Part shown: positions 6,749 through 15,698 of the stretch, piece after piece
How positions within the stretch are numbered: the first letter of the stretch is position 1
How the letters are laid out: each line of letters begins with the position of its first letter
Assembly (NCBI GenBank): GCA_013388515.1
Contig: JACAFC010000253.1
Location: forward strand, 1 to 35,187
Source: Ignavibacteriaceae bacterium
Lineage (GTDB): Bacteria > Bacteroidota > Ignavibacteria > Ignavibacteriales > Ignavibacteriaceae
Reading direction: 5' to 3'
DNA: 35,187 bases
Translations under genes and position numbers: made by a program
Notes under the pieces: model-generated
Seen by the model: the letters and a program-made list of their open reading frames with translations, nothing else
What the model was told of the DNA's origin: nothing
The model's database searches: none

Positions 6749-9517
6749 ATGCAAGTCATAAAAACTATAATGCTGATGATTTTGATTGTCAGCGTATTAT
6801 CAAGTCAGAATTACAAAAAAGTAAAAATGTATTTGGATGCTCAGCACAGCGTTAATTCATTAATAGAAGCCGGAATTGCAATTGATCATTTTACTTATGA
6901 AAAGGATAATTCGATTATTGCATTTGTAACTGATGATGAATTCTCAATTCTAAAATCTTTTGGAATCAGAAATGAAGTAATAATTGACAATTGGTTTGAA
7001 TATTATGCTAACCTTCAAACTATGTCCTCTGCTCAAATCAATGAGCAAATCGCAAACAGTAAATCAGTGTATGGAGTTTCGGGTTTCCATTTCGGTTCAA
7101 TGGGAGGATACCTTACACTTGAAGAAGTAAATGCTGAACTTGATACACTTAAAAATTTGTTCCCAAATCTTATAACTTCTAAAGTTTCACTTGGCAATTC
7201 AATCGAATCCAGACCTGTTTATATGGTAAAGATTTCAGATAATCCTGATCTTGATGAGGAAGAGCCAGAAGTTCTTTACACGGCTTTGCATCATGCGCGA
7301 GAACCTGAAAGTATGATGCAGATGATATACTTCATGTATTACCTGTTAGAAAATTATGAATCTGATCCTGTTGTTAAATACTTGGTAAATAATAGGGAAC
7401 TGTATTTCATCCCAGTTGTTAACCCCGACGGCTATGAATACAATAGGATTACATATCCTAGCGGCGGTGGAATGTGGAGAAAAAATAGAAAGAACAACGG
7501 CTCAAGTTATGGAGTTGATTTAAATAGAAATTATGGTCCGATAAATTATTGGAATGCAGCAAATGGCGGCTCAAGCACTAATCCTGCCAGCGATACTTAC
7601 AGAGGTATTGCCCCATTTTCTGAACCCGAAACTCAGATCGTAAGAGATTTTCTTGCATCAAGAAAAATTAAAACTGCTCTAAATTATCATACTTACAGCA
7701 ATCTTTTAATCTATCCCTATGGGGCGCTTTCATATGAAACACCCGATTCACTTTTATTTAGAGAATATGCAATTGAAATGACTAAGTACAACCAATATGC
7801 ATATGGAACCGATATGCAGACTGTTGGATACGCCACTAGAGGAAATAGTGATGATTATTTTTATGACGGTGATATAACTACTAATTCAGGAAAAATATTT
7901 GCCATGACTCCAGAGGTAGGAAGTTCATCAGATGGATTTTGGCCGGCACAAAATAGAATATTTCCTCTTGCCCAAGAAAATCTTCATCCTAATCTTTATT
8001 ATGCTTGGGTTGCCGGGGAGTATGTAACTCTTCATCATCCAAATTTCACACAGAATTATTTTAGCCCCGGTGAAACGGTTCAGATATTTCCAAAGTTTAA
8101 GAATAAAGGACTCTCACCGGCAAGCAACATTAATATTGAACTGGCTTCGCTTGATCAGGAAGCAGTTGTTGTTTCATCTTCAGCTAACATAGATTTCTTG
8201 GAGGCAAATGGAATTGGTATTACGTCAACTCCGGTTTCATTTGCAATTTCACCCTCTGCCTTATTAGAATCAAAAATCGAGTTGGAGTTTAAGGTTTCAA
8301 AAAATGGAGTCATAATGTCTCGGGATACCATAGGCATTTTTATTGGACAACCAGAATTTATTTTCATGGATACTTCTAGTAACATTTTAGATAATTGGAT
8401 TGTCACATCATCTCCTTCAACACCTTCGTGGGAGCTAACATCTAACACATTTTATAGTGCCCCATCATGTTACACGGATAGTAAATCCAGCAGTTATTCA
8501 AATAATGCTACTGTAACAATGACTTTAAATAACACCATAGACTTAACCAGCTATTTAAATCCACTTTTGACCTTTCAGACAAAGTATGAAATTGAAAGTA
8601 ATTATGATTATGGTCAAGTGGAGGTGAGTACTGATAATGGAAATAACTGGATTGCATTAGCCGGCAAGTATACCAATTTAGGAATAGGTACATTTCAAAC
8701 TAATGGACAACCATTGTATGACGGCACTCAATCGAATTGGGTTAAGGAAGAAATGAGTTTAAAGAATTACAACTCAAATCAAGTTAAAATAAGATTTAAA
8801 CTTAGAACCGATGGCTCAGATCAGCGAGATGGTTGGTACATTGATGATATTGCAATAGTTGCATACTCTGCCATTCCTGTTGAACTAATTTCATTTACAG
8901 GAGATGTTCAAGAAACAAATGTTTTACTTAAATGGACTACAGCAACTGAGCTAAATAATTATGGGTTTGAAATACAAAGAAGCCTCACCCAAACCCTCTC
9001 CGAAGGAGAGGGCTTATTTAATTGGAATAAGATTGGATTTGTTCCTGGAGTTGGGAATAGCAGCTCTATCCAAAATTATTCTTTTGTAGATAATACGAAT
9101 GATAAATTCGGGAAGTATGCTTACAGACTGAAACAGATTGACTTTGATGGTTCATTTAAATATTTGAATGAAATTGAATTGGAGATTTTCCCAATTATTT
9201 TTTCTCTTCAACAGAATTTCCCTAATCCATTTAATCCATCTACAAAAATAAAATATTCAATACCAACCGCACCTTTAAATTCCTCTCCTTACCAAGGAGA
9301 GGGAAATAGGGGGAGGTTAGTTACGTTAAAAGTTTACGACATCCTCGGTAATGAAGTAGCAACCTTAGTGAACCAAGAACAACCTTCAGGAAGTTACGAA
9401 GTAGAATTTCCTGATGAAGAGATTGGAAATATCCCATCTCTTCCAAGTGGGGTGTATTTTTATCAGCTCAAAACCGGTGCATTCATTCAAACAAGGAAAA
9501 TGATTTTAATGAGATAA
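6749..9517 (+). CDS. secreted M14 zinc carboxypeptidase with T9SS sorting domain
   Basis: A 922-residue extracellular metallopeptidase that removes C-terminal residues from peptides. Signal peptide 1-19. The M14 domain (about 118-425) has zinc ligands H182 and E185 (HHAREPES) and H314 (NYHTYSN), substrate-binding DLNRNYG, and catalytic E389 (TPEVGSS), so it looks active. A CARDB-like region (about 425-530) and a jelly-roll or MAM-like beta-sandwich (about 545-705, ending RDGWYIDDIAIVAY) follow. The stretch PVELISFTGD...LKWTTATE is common before T9SS tails. The sorting domain (about 825-922) starts QQNFPNPFNPSTKIKYSIP and ends TRKMILMR. Oddly, residues 745-757 and 841-857 are encoded by palindromic repeats inserted in frame. 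AAGGGAGAG lies before the ATG. Confidence 0.93.
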   Translation: MQVIKTIMLMILIVSVLSSQNYKKVKMYLDAQHSVNSLIEAGIAIDHFTYEKDNSIIAFVTDDEFSILKSFGIRNEVIIDNWFEYYANLQTMSSAQINEQIANSKSVYGVSGFHFGSMGGYLTLEEVNAELDTLKNLFPNLITSKVSLGNSIESRPVYMVKISDNPDLDEEEPEVLYTALHHAREPESMMQMIYFMYYLLENYESDPVVKYLVNNRELYFIPVVNPDGYEYNRITYPSGGGMWRKNRKNNGSSYGVDLNRNYGPINYWNAANGGSSTNPASDTYRGIAPFSEPETQIVRDFLASRKIKTALNYHTYSNLLIYPYGALSYETPDSLLFREYAIEMTKYNQYAYGTDMQTVGYATRGNSDDYFYDGDITTNSGKIFAMTPEVGSSSDGFWPAQNRIFPLAQENLHPNLYYAWVAGEYVTLHHPNFTQNYFSPGETVQIFPKFKNKGLSPASNINIELASLDQEAVVVSSSANIDFLEANGIGITSTPVSFAISPSALLESKIELEFKVSKNGVIMSRDTIGIFIGQPEFIFMDTSSNILDNWIVTSSPSTPSWELTSNTFYSAPSCYTDSKSSSYSNNATVTMTLNNTIDLTSYLNPLLTFQTKYEIESNYDYGQVEVSTDNGNNWIALAGKYTNLGIGTFQTNGQPLYDGTQSNWVKEEMSLKNYNSNQVKIRFKLRTDGSDQRDGWYIDDIAIVAYSAIPVELISFTGDVQETNVLLKWTTATELNNYGFEIQRSLTQTLSEGEGLFNWNKIGFVPGVGNSSSIQNYSFVDNTNDKFGKYAYRLKQIDFDGSFKYLNEIELEIFPIIFSLQQNFPNPFNPSTKIKYSIPTAPLNSSPYQGEGNRGRLVTLKVYDILGNEVATLVNQEQPSGSYEVEFPDEEIGNIPSLPSGVYFYQLKTGAFIQTRKMILMR
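8983..9012. repeat. palindromic repeat inserted in frame in the carboxypeptidase gene (orientation 1)
   Basis: CCTCACCCAAA is followed by the palindrome CCCTCTCC (8994-9001), GAA, GGAGAGGG (9005-9012). It is translated as SLTQTLSEGEG (from residue 745), between FEIQR and NWNKIGFVPG. Related proteins usually run straight from the equivalent of FEIQR into the next strand, so this looks like an insertion that kept the frame. From memory the element matches a widespread CCTCACCC-CTCTCC / GGAGAG repeat; not verified here. Confidence 0.7.
9282..9320. repeat. palindromic repeat inserted in frame in the carboxypeptidase gene (orientation 2)
   Basis: CCTCTCCTT (9282-9290), ACC, AAGGAGAGG (9294-9302), then GAAATAGGGGGAGGTTAG. 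This is the same element family as at 8983, with its G-rich tail on the other side, so inverted. It adds about 17 residues (841-857, APLNSSPYQGEGNRGRL) inside the T9SS sorting domain. The three other sorting domains of this window have only about 4 residues at this point, between the SIP-like and VTLKVYDILG-like strands. Confidence 0.75.
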
Positions 9518-9587
9518 TTAAATTTTGCTTGCTTACAAAATTGATTGTCGGGGCAGATAACTAATCGGATATAAGAGTATCACAACC

Positions 9588-9605
9588 TTTGAATAATTAT
9601 TCAAA
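9588..9605. promoter_or_regulatory. 18-bp perfect AT-rich palindrome
   Basis: TTTGAATAATTATTCAAA is a perfect inverted repeat in the 186-bp gap between two T9SS cargo genes, 71 bp after one stop and 98 bp before the next start. There is no T-run after it, so it is not a good terminator. It might be an operator for the downstream gene. Chance is possible given the base composition. Confidence 0.3.
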
Positions 9606-9703
9606 AACCAATTGACTTTATCAAAAAAAAATACCAAAATAAACCCCATATTAACTATCTTTTTAATAGTTGTGTTTTAATTTAATAAACCATAGGAGGT
9701 GCT

Positions 9704-11437
9704 ATGCGGCGAGTTTTACTTTCTGTTTTTTTAATATTCATTTCCTCAAATCTCTTATCACAAAATCAGTGGGATTTAGTTTGGAGAATGGAAAAAATGC
9801 CATTTCAGGCACCACAAGAAGCATCGGAAATGGCAATTGTTAAAGCTGGGTTTGATACCGATCAGGATGGCTGGGGTGAATTTTTATGCGCTTATACTGA
9901 TATGCCAGCAGAAACCGGTAATTATTTATTAATGTACGAAGCAAATGCTGATAACTCCTACGATACTGTTTGGTATTTCAAATATCCAGTCTCTGCAAAT
10001 TCATTTGCAGGAATTGCAGTTGTCGATATTGATAACAACCACAAAATTGATATTGTTACCACAATGCCTTCTGTTTTTAGTGCCGGTGAGCCTAGTCCTC
10101 CTCGGCTTTGGGTATTTGAATGGAATGGTGTAGTTGGCGAAAACAAATACGGAGACTACTCTACCGGAACAATGCAGCCAACAAATTCATGGAACTTTGA
10201 TTTACCAAATAATATAGATTTTAGACCCTATGGATTAACAATTGAAGATATTGATCATGACGGACAAAATGAACTTATTGCTGGTGTTAGACAAAGTACA
10301 CGAGGACGTGAAGTTGTAGTAGCTTCTGTTGCTGGAGAACTTTCAGGATTTGGTTCATGGGTAATTGAATACAGCTTTATCAGGACTGCCGGAGGCTCGT
10401 TGTATAATACAACTGTTGGTGACTTGGATAATGACGGCAAAAGAGAAATTTATGCATTCATATGGAATCTCTTTACTCTTTACATAATTGAATGTACTGG
10501 ACCTAATACATATGAGCTAGTAGATTCTCTAAAACAAATTTACTCTGCTGAGGGTATTGATCATGGTGCTCTTGATGCTGTTCGTGTATCTGATGTGAAT
10601 TTTGATGGTGTAAATGAATTATATATTGCAAGCACTGAATCTCAGAATACTCTTTTCATTGCCACAAATATTAGTGACGTAAGCACTTTATCTAAATCCG
10701 ACATTAAGGAATTCTATCACATTCCTGTTACCGGAAATCCTGATGCCGGTGAAGGGAAATTTAGAAGTATGTGGGTTGCAGATCCTGACGGCGATGGTAA
10801 ATTAGATTTAATGATTGGAGGCGAGAGGAATGGACAAATATTTGATTTTGAATATAACGGACAAGGCGACCCGGCTGATTCAACAAGCTGGACAAACCAT
10901 GTAGCGTTTGATGTTTGGCAATACAGCGGCTTTTCACCCACTGCTCCAAATTCTTTAACTCCTAGATTCTTTTATGGTTCACCAACTTGTCCGCAAGGAC
11001 CAATTGATGAATTTAACCTTCCTGTATGCGATATGGATCAAGATGGTTTGGCAGAATATGTTTTTGTGAATTATTCAACTAGTTTCAGCGTATGGCCGAA
11101 TGACGCCTATGTGTGGGTGCTTGAAGTAAAACCTGAAACTGATGTTGATGATGAATTTAACAATTCACCAAATAGTTATGTGTTAAAGCAAAACTATCCC
11201 AATCCATTTAACCCGAGTACTAAAATTAAGTGGCAGTCACCTAATGCAGGATGGCAAAGCATTAAAGTATATGATGCAATGGGTGTTGAGGTTGCTACAT
11301 TAGTTAATGAATACAGACCGGCTGGCACTTATGAAGTTGAATTTTCTGCCAAAGCTGGCTTAGCAAACGGTGTTTATTTCTATAGATTGCAAGCAGGCAA
11401 TTATACTGAAACGAAGAAGATGATTTTAATGAAATAA
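9704..11437 (+). CDS. FG-GAP/VCBS-repeat protein with T9SS sorting domain
   Basis: A 577-residue secreted protein. Signal peptide MRRVLLSVFLIFISSNLLSQ. The body (about 45-475) holds seven Ca-binding-like D-x-D-x-D-G motifs of FG-GAP/VCBS beta-propeller blades: DTDQDGWGE (from residue 51), DIDNNHKID, DIDHDGQNE, DLDNDGKRE, DVNFDGVNE, DPDGDGKLD and DMDQDGLAE. Such propellers bind calcium and often serve adhesion or display. The T9SS sorting domain follows (KQNYPNPFNPSTKIKW, ANGVYFYRLQAG, KKMILMK). AGGAGG at 9694-9699 gives a strong ribosome binding site 4 bp before the ATG. It is the middle gene of three T9SS cargo genes in a row. Ligand unknown. Confidence 0.9.
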   Translation: MRRVLLSVFLIFISSNLLSQNQWDLVWRMEKMPFQAPQEASEMAIVKAGFDTDQDGWGEFLCAYTDMPAETGNYLLMYEANADNSYDTVWYFKYPVSANSFAGIAVVDIDNNHKIDIVTTMPSVFSAGEPSPPRLWVFEWNGVVGENKYGDYSTGTMQPTNSWNFDLPNNIDFRPYGLTIEDIDHDGQNELIAGVRQSTRGREVVVASVAGELSGFGSWVIEYSFIRTAGGSLYNTTVGDLDNDGKREIYAFIWNLFTLYIIECTGPNTYELVDSLKQIYSAEGIDHGALDAVRVSDVNFDGVNELYIASTESQNTLFIATNISDVSTLSKSDIKEFYHIPVTGNPDAGEGKFRSMWVADPDGDGKLDLMIGGERNGQIFDFEYNGQGDPADSTSWTNHVAFDVWQYSGFSPTAPNSLTPRFFYGSPTCPQGPIDEFNLPVCDMDQDGLAEYVFVNYSTSFSVWPNDAYVWVLEVKPETDVDDEFNNSPNSYVLKQNYPNPFNPSTKIKWQSPNAGWQSIKVYDAMGVEVATLVNEYRPAGTYEVEFSAKAGLANGVYFYRLQAGNYTETKKMILMK

Positions 11438-11452
11438 TTTAAATACTCTTTA

Positions 11453-11514
11453 TTCCCTCTCTTTTGTTTTGATAACTTTAACAAAACAAGGAGAGGGAAA
11501 TAGAGTGGGCCTAA
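11453..11514. repeat. palindromic repeat between T9SS cargo genes (third copy)
   Basis: Left arm TTCCCTCTCTTTTGTTTT (11453-11470) pairs, with one bulge, with AAAACAAGGAGAGGGAA (11483-11499). The right side reads GGAGAGGGAAATAG and then GTGGGCCTAA; its first 14 bases equal those of the in-frame copy at 9296-9309. It lies 15 bp after the stop of the FG-GAP gene and could also fold as a transcript-end hairpin, but there is no T-run. Confidence 0.65.
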
Positions 11515-11541
11515 TTAGTATTTATTTTTATGGGGACAATT

Positions 11542-14500
11542 ATGAAAAAAATAGTTCTTCTCTTAGCATTAGTTATTTTTTGGGCTTTAGTAATCTTTCC
11601 GCAGCGAAGTCATACCTATCTAAATAGAAATTACATCTCAACCGGATTTTTTAACGACGGAATTTCGGATGTTGATTCGTCGGGATCAAACTCCGGTTTA
11701 GTATATCCGAAGTTTAGTGAAAAAAAGGCTGTTTTTATGTCAGGTTTTGTTTGGGGAACAAAGATAGCCGGAGATCCTATTCCGCATGTTGGGGGATCAA
11801 CATATCGCTCCGGTTTGCAGCCAGGCCGTATTACAAATTCCGGTTTACCTTGGAGAGATTTATTAACTGCCGAATTAAGAATGTTCAGGGTTCGAAGTGA
11901 TGTTTTTCCTGGCGGTCCAAATATCGATTTAACAGAAGAATCGTTGATTGAAGGAAAATCCCAACAAGAAATCAGAACTCAATATGAAACCGATTGGAAT
12001 GAATGGCCAACTGAATTTGGAGCACCCTATACTGATAAAGATGGCAATGGAATGTACAACCCTCAAACTGATATTCCGGGTTATCCTGGTGCAGAACAAA
12101 CTATATGGTATGTTGCGAATGACTTAAATGAATATAATACAGGAAATCTCTACGGCACTTCGCCAATTGGTATGGAAGTTCAAGTTACCATTTGGAACTA
12201 TCTTGGTTATGAGGCATTAAATCATGTTTATTTTAAACAGTACAAGCTTATAAACAAATCCAACACCAACTTCGATACCACTTATATTTCTATCTGGTCA
12301 GATCCTGATCTTGGCGGCTCAGCTGATGACTTCGCGGGGTGTGATTCCACATTAAATTTAGGTTTTGCTTACAATGGCGATGATTATGACGATGAATATG
12401 GTTTCACCCCACCGGCTTATGAGGTAAAACTTATTAAAAGTCCCTCCGTAAATTCTGCAACTGATCTTAAAATGACAGCGTTTTATTATTTAGGAAGAGG
12501 GGATACTGGTGAACCAATAACACCTGGCGATCCCCAGGGAGCAATAACCTTGTATTATCTAATGCAGGGGAAACTTGGAATGGCAGGTTCATTTTTTATT
12601 CATCCTATAACAAATCAGCCAACAACTTACGCACTTAGTGGTGATCCTATCACACAAACCGGTTGGATTGATGGGATGATATCACCCCCTGGTGATCGCC
12701 GGATTGGTATTTGTTCTGGACCATTCAATATGGCACCTGGTGATACTCAGGATGTTATAACGATGGTTGTATTAGGTTTAGGCACGGATCGGATCAATTC
12801 TTTTAAGTTGATGAAGTACCATTCTGAGTTAGCTTCACAATTATTTAATGGAAACTGTTCAATTCCGCCAAAACTTCCAATTCTTGAAATTGAAGCTGCA
12901 CAGCAGAATGATAATTTTTTGCTCAATTGGGGAGTTGATACATCTATAATTAATCTTATTGAAAATTTTAATGAGCAGGATTATGAATTCCAAGGTTATA
13001 ATGTTTATCAATTATCTTCTGATTTAATTTCCGGAACTGCAGAGAGAGTAGCAACGCTTGATAAAATAGACAGCATAACTCTAATTAATGGTTATGTTAT
13101 GAATCCTCAAACAGGTTTCCCTGAACAGGGTATAGTTTATGCAGGAACAAATTCCGGCATTCAGCATCAGTACTTGGTTACCTCTGATCAAATCAATAAT
13201 ACGTATTTCATACCTGGAAAGAAGTATTATTTTGCTGTTACGGCTTATGCGTACAATTCAAAAATAAAATGTTTACCAAATACGGTTGAGTCGTTAATTA
13301 AAATTGCAGAAATAACTTTCACAGATACTGCGATGTGGGCAAACTATGGTAATGTACTTCAAGTAACTCAAATAGCCGGTTCAGGTGATGCGGTAATTAA
13401 ACCAACAGTGGTTGACCCCTACATGCTGACTAATCATTCCTATAAAATTTTCTTTTCAGAGAATAATGATACACTTGAGTGGAATCTTAGAGATATGACT
13501 TTGGACAGTGATATCTTGTTAAACCAAAGAGATTTTTCAGGTGATTATACTTCCCCCATAGTTGATGGACTTCAAATAAAAGTTAACGTTGATGATAGCT
13601 TTAAACAATTTTCAGTAGTTTCAAATGCTAACGGACTGATCGTCCCACCACAGCCTGGGGCTTCAAGTTCAGTAGGATTTCCAACTCCTGGAAATGCCAA
13701 TCCAGTTGCTGGAGTTCAGCAATCAACAAACATTTCTGTATGGCTGATACACACTGCCGATAATGGAGCAAGAGGAAGTTACGATGCATTTATATCTAGA
13801 ACAACCAGAGATAGGAGTAATTGGTCAAGCATTAGTCCTTATGATTATGAACTGAGATTTACTCAAACCGGCGGCTGGGCTTATGATGCTTTTAATACAG
13901 GAACATTATCGTTTCCAGTGCCGTTTGAATTATGGAACATCGGCATAAAAACTCCAAATGATCCAAGTGATGATTACAGGATGATACCATGGTTATACGA
14001 TGATGATACAAGCGGTACATTTAATATGGGTGCACCAGGAACGAAAACAATTGGAACTTACGATCATTCTGTTTCTCCGGGTGATAATGATCCTTACACT
14101 GACTGGATATATTGGGTTAAGCCTGAAAATTCAACTCCCGGTCAAGCCGGCTATCTTGAGTCTGAAGCAAAAATGCAAGCACAAACATACGATGGTGGAA
14201 ATGACCAGGAAGTAATGGCACGAATGGTATTGGTTTGCTTAAATGGTGGAACGACTCCTCCATATATTGCCGATCTTCCTGAAACAGGGACAATTTTTAG
14301 AATTGAAACAACTAAACCCCCTATTGCTGGAATTGATGAATACTTCTTTCATAACTCAGTCCTTTCAGTTAAGCATGATAGGATGCCGATAAAGTATTCG
14401 CTATCGCAAAACTTTCCGAACCCATTTAATCCAAGTACCACGATAAGGTTTGAAATACCAAGAGATGGAATTGTAACGCTTAAAGTTTTTAACATTCTTG

Positions 14501-14652
14501 GAGAAGAAGTAGCAACTTTGCTGAATGAATTTAGAAAAGCAGACAGGTATGAAGTTTTGTTTAATGCTGCTAAGCTGTCAAGTGGTGTTTATATATATCA
14601 AATTGAAGCTGGGGATTATATTTATCAGAGGAAAATGATATTGGTGAAGTAA
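11542..14652 (+). CDS. large secreted T9SS cargo protein of unknown function
   Basis: A 1036-residue protein from ATG 11542. An in-frame ATG at 11530 would add only MGTI; 11542 is preferred because MKKIVLLLALVIFWALVIF then gives a normal signal peptide, with GGGGA upstream. Residues about 30-450 form a domain I do not recognise, rich in Gly, Asp and aromatic residues (for example DKDGNGMYNPQTDIPGYPGA and ISIWSDPDLGG). A fibronectin-III-like part follows (about 455-590, FQGYNVYQLSS and KKYYFAVTAYAYNS). A long beta-rich region leads to the T9SS sorting domain (QNFPNPFNPSTTIRF, SGVYIYQIEAGDY, RKMILVK). DxDxNG and similar Asp/Asn motifs may bind calcium. It is the last of three adjacent cargo genes. 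Confidence 0.85.
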   Translation: MKKIVLLLALVIFWALVIFPQRSHTYLNRNYISTGFFNDGISDVDSSGSNSGLVYPKFSEKKAVFMSGFVWGTKIAGDPIPHVGGSTYRSGLQPGRITNSGLPWRDLLTAELRMFRVRSDVFPGGPNIDLTEESLIEGKSQQEIRTQYETDWNEWPTEFGAPYTDKDGNGMYNPQTDIPGYPGAEQTIWYVANDLNEYNTGNLYGTSPIGMEVQVTIWNYLGYEALNHVYFKQYKLINKSNTNFDTTYISIWSDPDLGGSADDFAGCDSTLNLGFAYNGDDYDDEYGFTPPAYEVKLIKSPSVNSATDLKMTAFYYLGRGDTGEPITPGDPQGAITLYYLMQGKLGMAGSFFIHPITNQPTTYALSGDPITQTGWIDGMISPPGDRRIGICSGPFNMAPGDTQDVITMVVLGLGTDRINSFKLMKYHSELASQLFNGNCSIPPKLPILEIEAAQQNDNFLLNWGVDTSIINLIENFNEQDYEFQGYNVYQLSSDLISGTAERVATLDKIDSITLINGYVMNPQTGFPEQGIVYAGTNSGIQHQYLVTSDQINNTYFIPGKKYYFAVTAYAYNSKIKCLPNTVESLIKIAEITFTDTAMWANYGNVLQVTQIAGSGDAVIKPTVVDPYMLTNHSYKIFFSENNDTLEWNLRDMTLDSDILLNQRDFSGDYTSPIVDGLQIKVNVDDSFKQFSVVSNANGLIVPPQPGASSSVGFPTPGNANPVAGVQQSTNISVWLIHTADNGARGSYDAFISRTTRDRSNWSSISPYDYELRFTQTGGWAYDAFNTGTLSFPVPFELWNIGIKTPNDPSDDYRMIPWLYDDDTSGTFNMGAPGTKTIGTYDHSVSPGDNDPYTDWIYWVKPENSTPGQAGYLESEAKMQAQTYDGGNDQEVMARMVLVCLNGGTTPPYIADLPETGTIFRIETTKPPIAGIDEYFFHNSVLSVKHDRMPIKYSLSQNFPNPFNPSTTIRFEIPRDGIVTLKVFNILGEEVATLLNEFRKADRYEVLFNAAKLSSGVYIYQIEAGDYIYQRKMILVK

Positions 14653-14679
14653 CCGCATTTCCTCAAATAAAATATCATT

Positions 14680-15561
14680 CTAACCTTTTTGTTTTTTCTT
14701 ATAATGTGATGGTGCTACATTCATTATTTTCTGAAAAACTCTCGAGAAATAGAATGGGTCACTGTAACCAAGTGCAGAAGCAATTTCCTTGATGCGCATA
14801 TCTGTTAAATCCAAATACTGGCAAGCTTTTTGAATTTTTAATCTGGAAAAATAATCTAATGGCGGGTAGCCAGTTTTATTTTTAAAGATAAAAGAAAAAT
14901 GAGATGGAGAAACTCCAAATTGCTTAGATATCTCTTGAAGTGAAAAATTATTAGATAAATTATTTTTTAAGTAATCAATAGCCTCATCAATTACGTCATA
15001 TTTTTTTTCATATAGAAAGTGTTTGAAATGATCAATAAATAAAAAGGAACTTAAGAAATGCCACAAGCACATTGATGAGTACTGAAGATTGTCCAAACTA
15101 TATCCGTTATCAAGAGTTTGGTAAATTTCTTCAAACAGCTGAAGCCTGTCATCCCTCGTATCAAACTTTACTGGATGCGTTTTATAAATGCCCGAAAGTT
15201 TTTTTGATAAATATTCAGCATTTGTTCCTTTAAAATGCAGCCAGTAAATACTCCATGGTGCAGATTCATCCGCTCCATAAGAATGAGGTACATCAGCAGG
15301 AAGTATGAAAAAGTTATCAGCCGATACCTCATATTTTTTAGAAGCTAATTTGAACCAACCTTTCCCTCCGACACAAAATATTAAAATAAACTGCTTGCAG
15401 CCATTTTTCCTCTCTCTAAAATGATGCTTTGCTCTTGGGTAAAATCCAATATCGGTAATGTGAAGTGGTGCAGTAAGCGGATTACTTTCAAGAATTTGCA
15501 CTATTGAATGCGGTAAAACAATAGCCTTTTGACCTTCAAATCCATCTTTCTTTTTTATCAT
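14680..15561 (-). CDS. AraC family transcriptional regulator
   Basis: A 293-residue DNA-binding regulator. The N-terminal half (about 30-175) is an AraC-type cupin ligand domain with the usual pattern HHFRERKNG, FILIFCVGGKGWF and ADVPHSYGAD. The C-terminal half (about 190-290) has two helix-turn-helix units: SLQEISKQFGVSPSHFSFIF, then IKEIASALGYSDPFYFSRVF followed by PSHYKKK. It is divergent from the sugar transporter gene with 137 bp between them, the common layout of a sugar-sensing activator that controls its neighbour and itself. The sugar is not known. Its stop is 27 bp from the stop of the T9SS cargo gene, with no clear terminator between the converging genes. Confidence 0.93.
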   Translation of the reverse strand: MIKKKDGFEGQKAIVLPHSIVQILESNPLTAPLHITDIGFYPRAKHHFRERKNGCKQFILIFCVGGKGWFKLASKKYEVSADNFFILPADVPHSYGADESAPWSIYWLHFKGTNAEYLSKKLSGIYKTHPVKFDTRDDRLQLFEEIYQTLDNGYSLDNLQYSSMCLWHFLSSFLFIDHFKHFLYEKKYDVIDEAIDYLKNNLSNNFSLQEISKQFGVSPSHFSFIFKNKTGYPPLDYFSRLKIQKACQYLDLTDMRIKEIASALGYSDPFYFSRVFQKIMNVAPSHYKKKQKG

Positions 15562-15698
15562 TATACAGCTTTAATAAACTTATGTGTGTGGGTTTTAAAA
15601 TAGTAATATTGTCCATCATAATCCTAAAGATGTCTATTCATTTTACAGTTTTACACAAATAATTTTAATCAAATTTATATTCCGTATTAGAGGGTAAA
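15562..15698. promoter_or_regulatory. divergent promoter region of araC-type gene and sugar transporter
   Basis: The 137-bp AT-rich gap must hold the promoters of both divergent units. Two direct TTTTACA heptamers lie at 15641-15647 and 15649-15655. They are 8 bp apart, which is not a helical repeat, so their role as half-sites is uncertain. GAGGG at 15689-15693 could be the transporter's ribosome binding site. Confidence 0.4.

Noticed and set aside
11530-11541. Upstream ATG for the 1036-residue T9SS cargo gene
   Set aside because: It adds only four residues and has no ribosome binding site; 11542 has GGGGA before it. The choice is slight and does not change the product.
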